Positions 41,186-41,839 of a stretch of 41,839 nt of DNA are shown piece after piece. Both the position numbers and the translations under genes were made by a program. How positions within the stretch are numbered: position 1 is the stretch's first letter; every line of letters begins with the position of its first letter. The notes under the pieces are model-generated. The model searched no databases. It worked only from the letters and a program-made list of their open reading frames with translations, and was not told the origin of the DNA. The stretch lies in NCBI GenBank assembly GCA_022508745.1, contig JAFLUP010000016.1:1-41839 (forward strand). The letters are read 5' to 3'. The DNA is from Oscillospiraceae bacterium (lineage in GTDB: Bacteria; Bacillota; Clostridia; Oscillospirales; CAG-382).

Positions 41186-41839
41186 TTAGATCATATTCTC
41201 TGTGATAAGAAGCTCCCGGACGTCGGGATCGGACGGAATTCGGTACATATAATCCGTCATCAGCTTCTCGGTGATGGACCGAAGGCCGCGGGCGCCGGTT
41301 TTGGTCTCGTGCGCCTTTTTTGCGATCGCCCGGAGCGCACCGTCGGTAAATTCCAGCGACACGCCGTCCATCTCGAATAGCTTCTTGTACTGGCGCACCA
41401 GCGCGTTTTTCGGCTCGGACAGGATGCGCACCAGCGCGTCCTCATCCAGCGGATGCAGAGCTGTGACTACCGGAAGTCTACCCACCAGCTCCGGGATCAG
41501 ACCGTACTTGACCAGATCGGTATTCTCCACATGAGAGGTGACAAACTCGGTATCCCGCGAAACGCCGCTCTTTGCGTCCGCAGTAAAGCCCACGGTATGG
41601 CTGCCCAGCCGGTTGCGGATGATCTCATCCAGCCCGTCGAAAGCGCCGCCGCAGATGAACAGAATGTTGCTGGTGTCGATCTGGATGAATTCCTGGTTCG
41701 GGTGCTTCCTGCCGCCCTGGGGCGGAACGTTGGAAACCGTCCCCTCGATGATCTTCAGCAGCGCCTGCTGCACGCCCTCCCCGGAGACGTCCCGGGTGAT
41801 GGAGCGGTTCTCGCTCTTGCGGGCGATCTTGTCGATCTC
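41186..41839 (-). CDS. clpX: ATP-dependent Clp protease ATPase subunit ClpX, C-terminal part only
   Basis: The gene enters from the right edge and about 217 codons of its C-terminal end are visible. It reads [20 protein letters not shown], which contains the Walker B acidic end, and [30 protein letters not shown] and [11 protein letters not shown], the pore-proximal ClpX signature, follow, and then the sensor-2 [10 protein letters not shown] and a C-terminal [10 protein letters not shown]. ClpX unfolds tagged substrates and feeds them to ClpP. The N-terminal zinc domain and Walker A lie outside the window. The next genes in the array are a nucleotidyltransferase, glyA and then clpP. Confidence 0.94.
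   Translation of the reverse strand, partial: EIDKIARKSENRSITRDVSGEGVQQALLKIIEGTVSNVPPQGGRKHPNQEFIQIDTSNILFICGGAFDGLDEIIRNRLGSHTVGFTADAKSGVSRDTEFVTSHVENTDLVKYGLIPELVGRLPVVTALHPLDEDALVRILSEPKNALVRQYKKLFEMDGVSLEFTDGALRAIAKKAHETKTGARGLRSITEKLMTDYMYRIPSDPDVRELLITENMI

Noticed and set aside
1-41839. CRISPR arrays, tRNA or rRNA genes, prophage, intact transposases
   Set aside because: No regularly spaced repeats, no tRNA cloverleaf with CCA-end context and no integrase/transposase motif were found on either strand.

Overview
The window is a 41.8-kb stretch of a GC-rich (estimated by eye, well above 50%), spore-forming, low-GC-lineage-type Gram-positive bacterium, most likely an anaerobic gut-type member of the Clostridia. 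The support is the spoIIGA-sigE pair, an M50 protease of the SpoIVFB type, the ispA-OLE RNA-oapA-dxs-tlyA-argR-recN cluster, a sortase-type surface protein, a dockerin-like CotH protein and consensus sigma-A promoters with 17-bp spacers. No tRNA, rRNA, CRISPR array, prophage or intact insertion sequence was seen. TAG, TAA and TGA all act as stops.

Layout. 1-3.3 kb: the end of a cell-wall-anchored protein and, convergent to it, a large secreted metallophosphoesterase. 3.4-5.7 kb: a decayed locus with a perfect 15-bp dyad, then a PurF paralogue that lacks its catalytic N-terminal cysteine, and a VOC protein. 5.7-9.5 kb: an anion transporter, a DUF2461 protein and a larE-tcdA operon. 9.5-11.4 kb: cysK and an unknown protein. 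11.4-13.9 kb: a sporulation-flavoured locus in which an M50 protease and a small membrane protein diverge from spoIIGA-sigE. 14-16.6 kb: a DUF5412-like membrane protein, a gene scrap, a phospholipase C-like protein and galE.

16.7-26.1 kb: one long plus-strand array, dac-rluB-xseB-ispA-[OLE RNA]-oapA-dxs-tlyA-argR-recN, with very short or overlapping junctions. Its centrepiece is a ~600-nt structured non-coding region that I assign to OLE RNA, followed directly by the gene for its membrane partner OapA. This is the classic OLE neighbourhood and links isoprenoid synthesis (ispA, dxs), RNA modification and DNA repair genes with the OLE ribonucleoprotein.

26.2-28 kb: a 603-aa lipoprotein of unknown function. 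28-34.1 kb: a minus-strand operon, cotH(dockerin)-udk-ABC-ABC, from a consensus promoter. 34.2-38.3 kb: a GntR/YtrA-type regulated ABC operon with a 27-bp operator palindrome at its promoter, then a VanZ-like protein. 38.3-41.8 kb: a minus-strand array clpX(partial)-nucleotidyltransferase-glyA-clpP, in which the two Clp genes are separated by metabolic genes.
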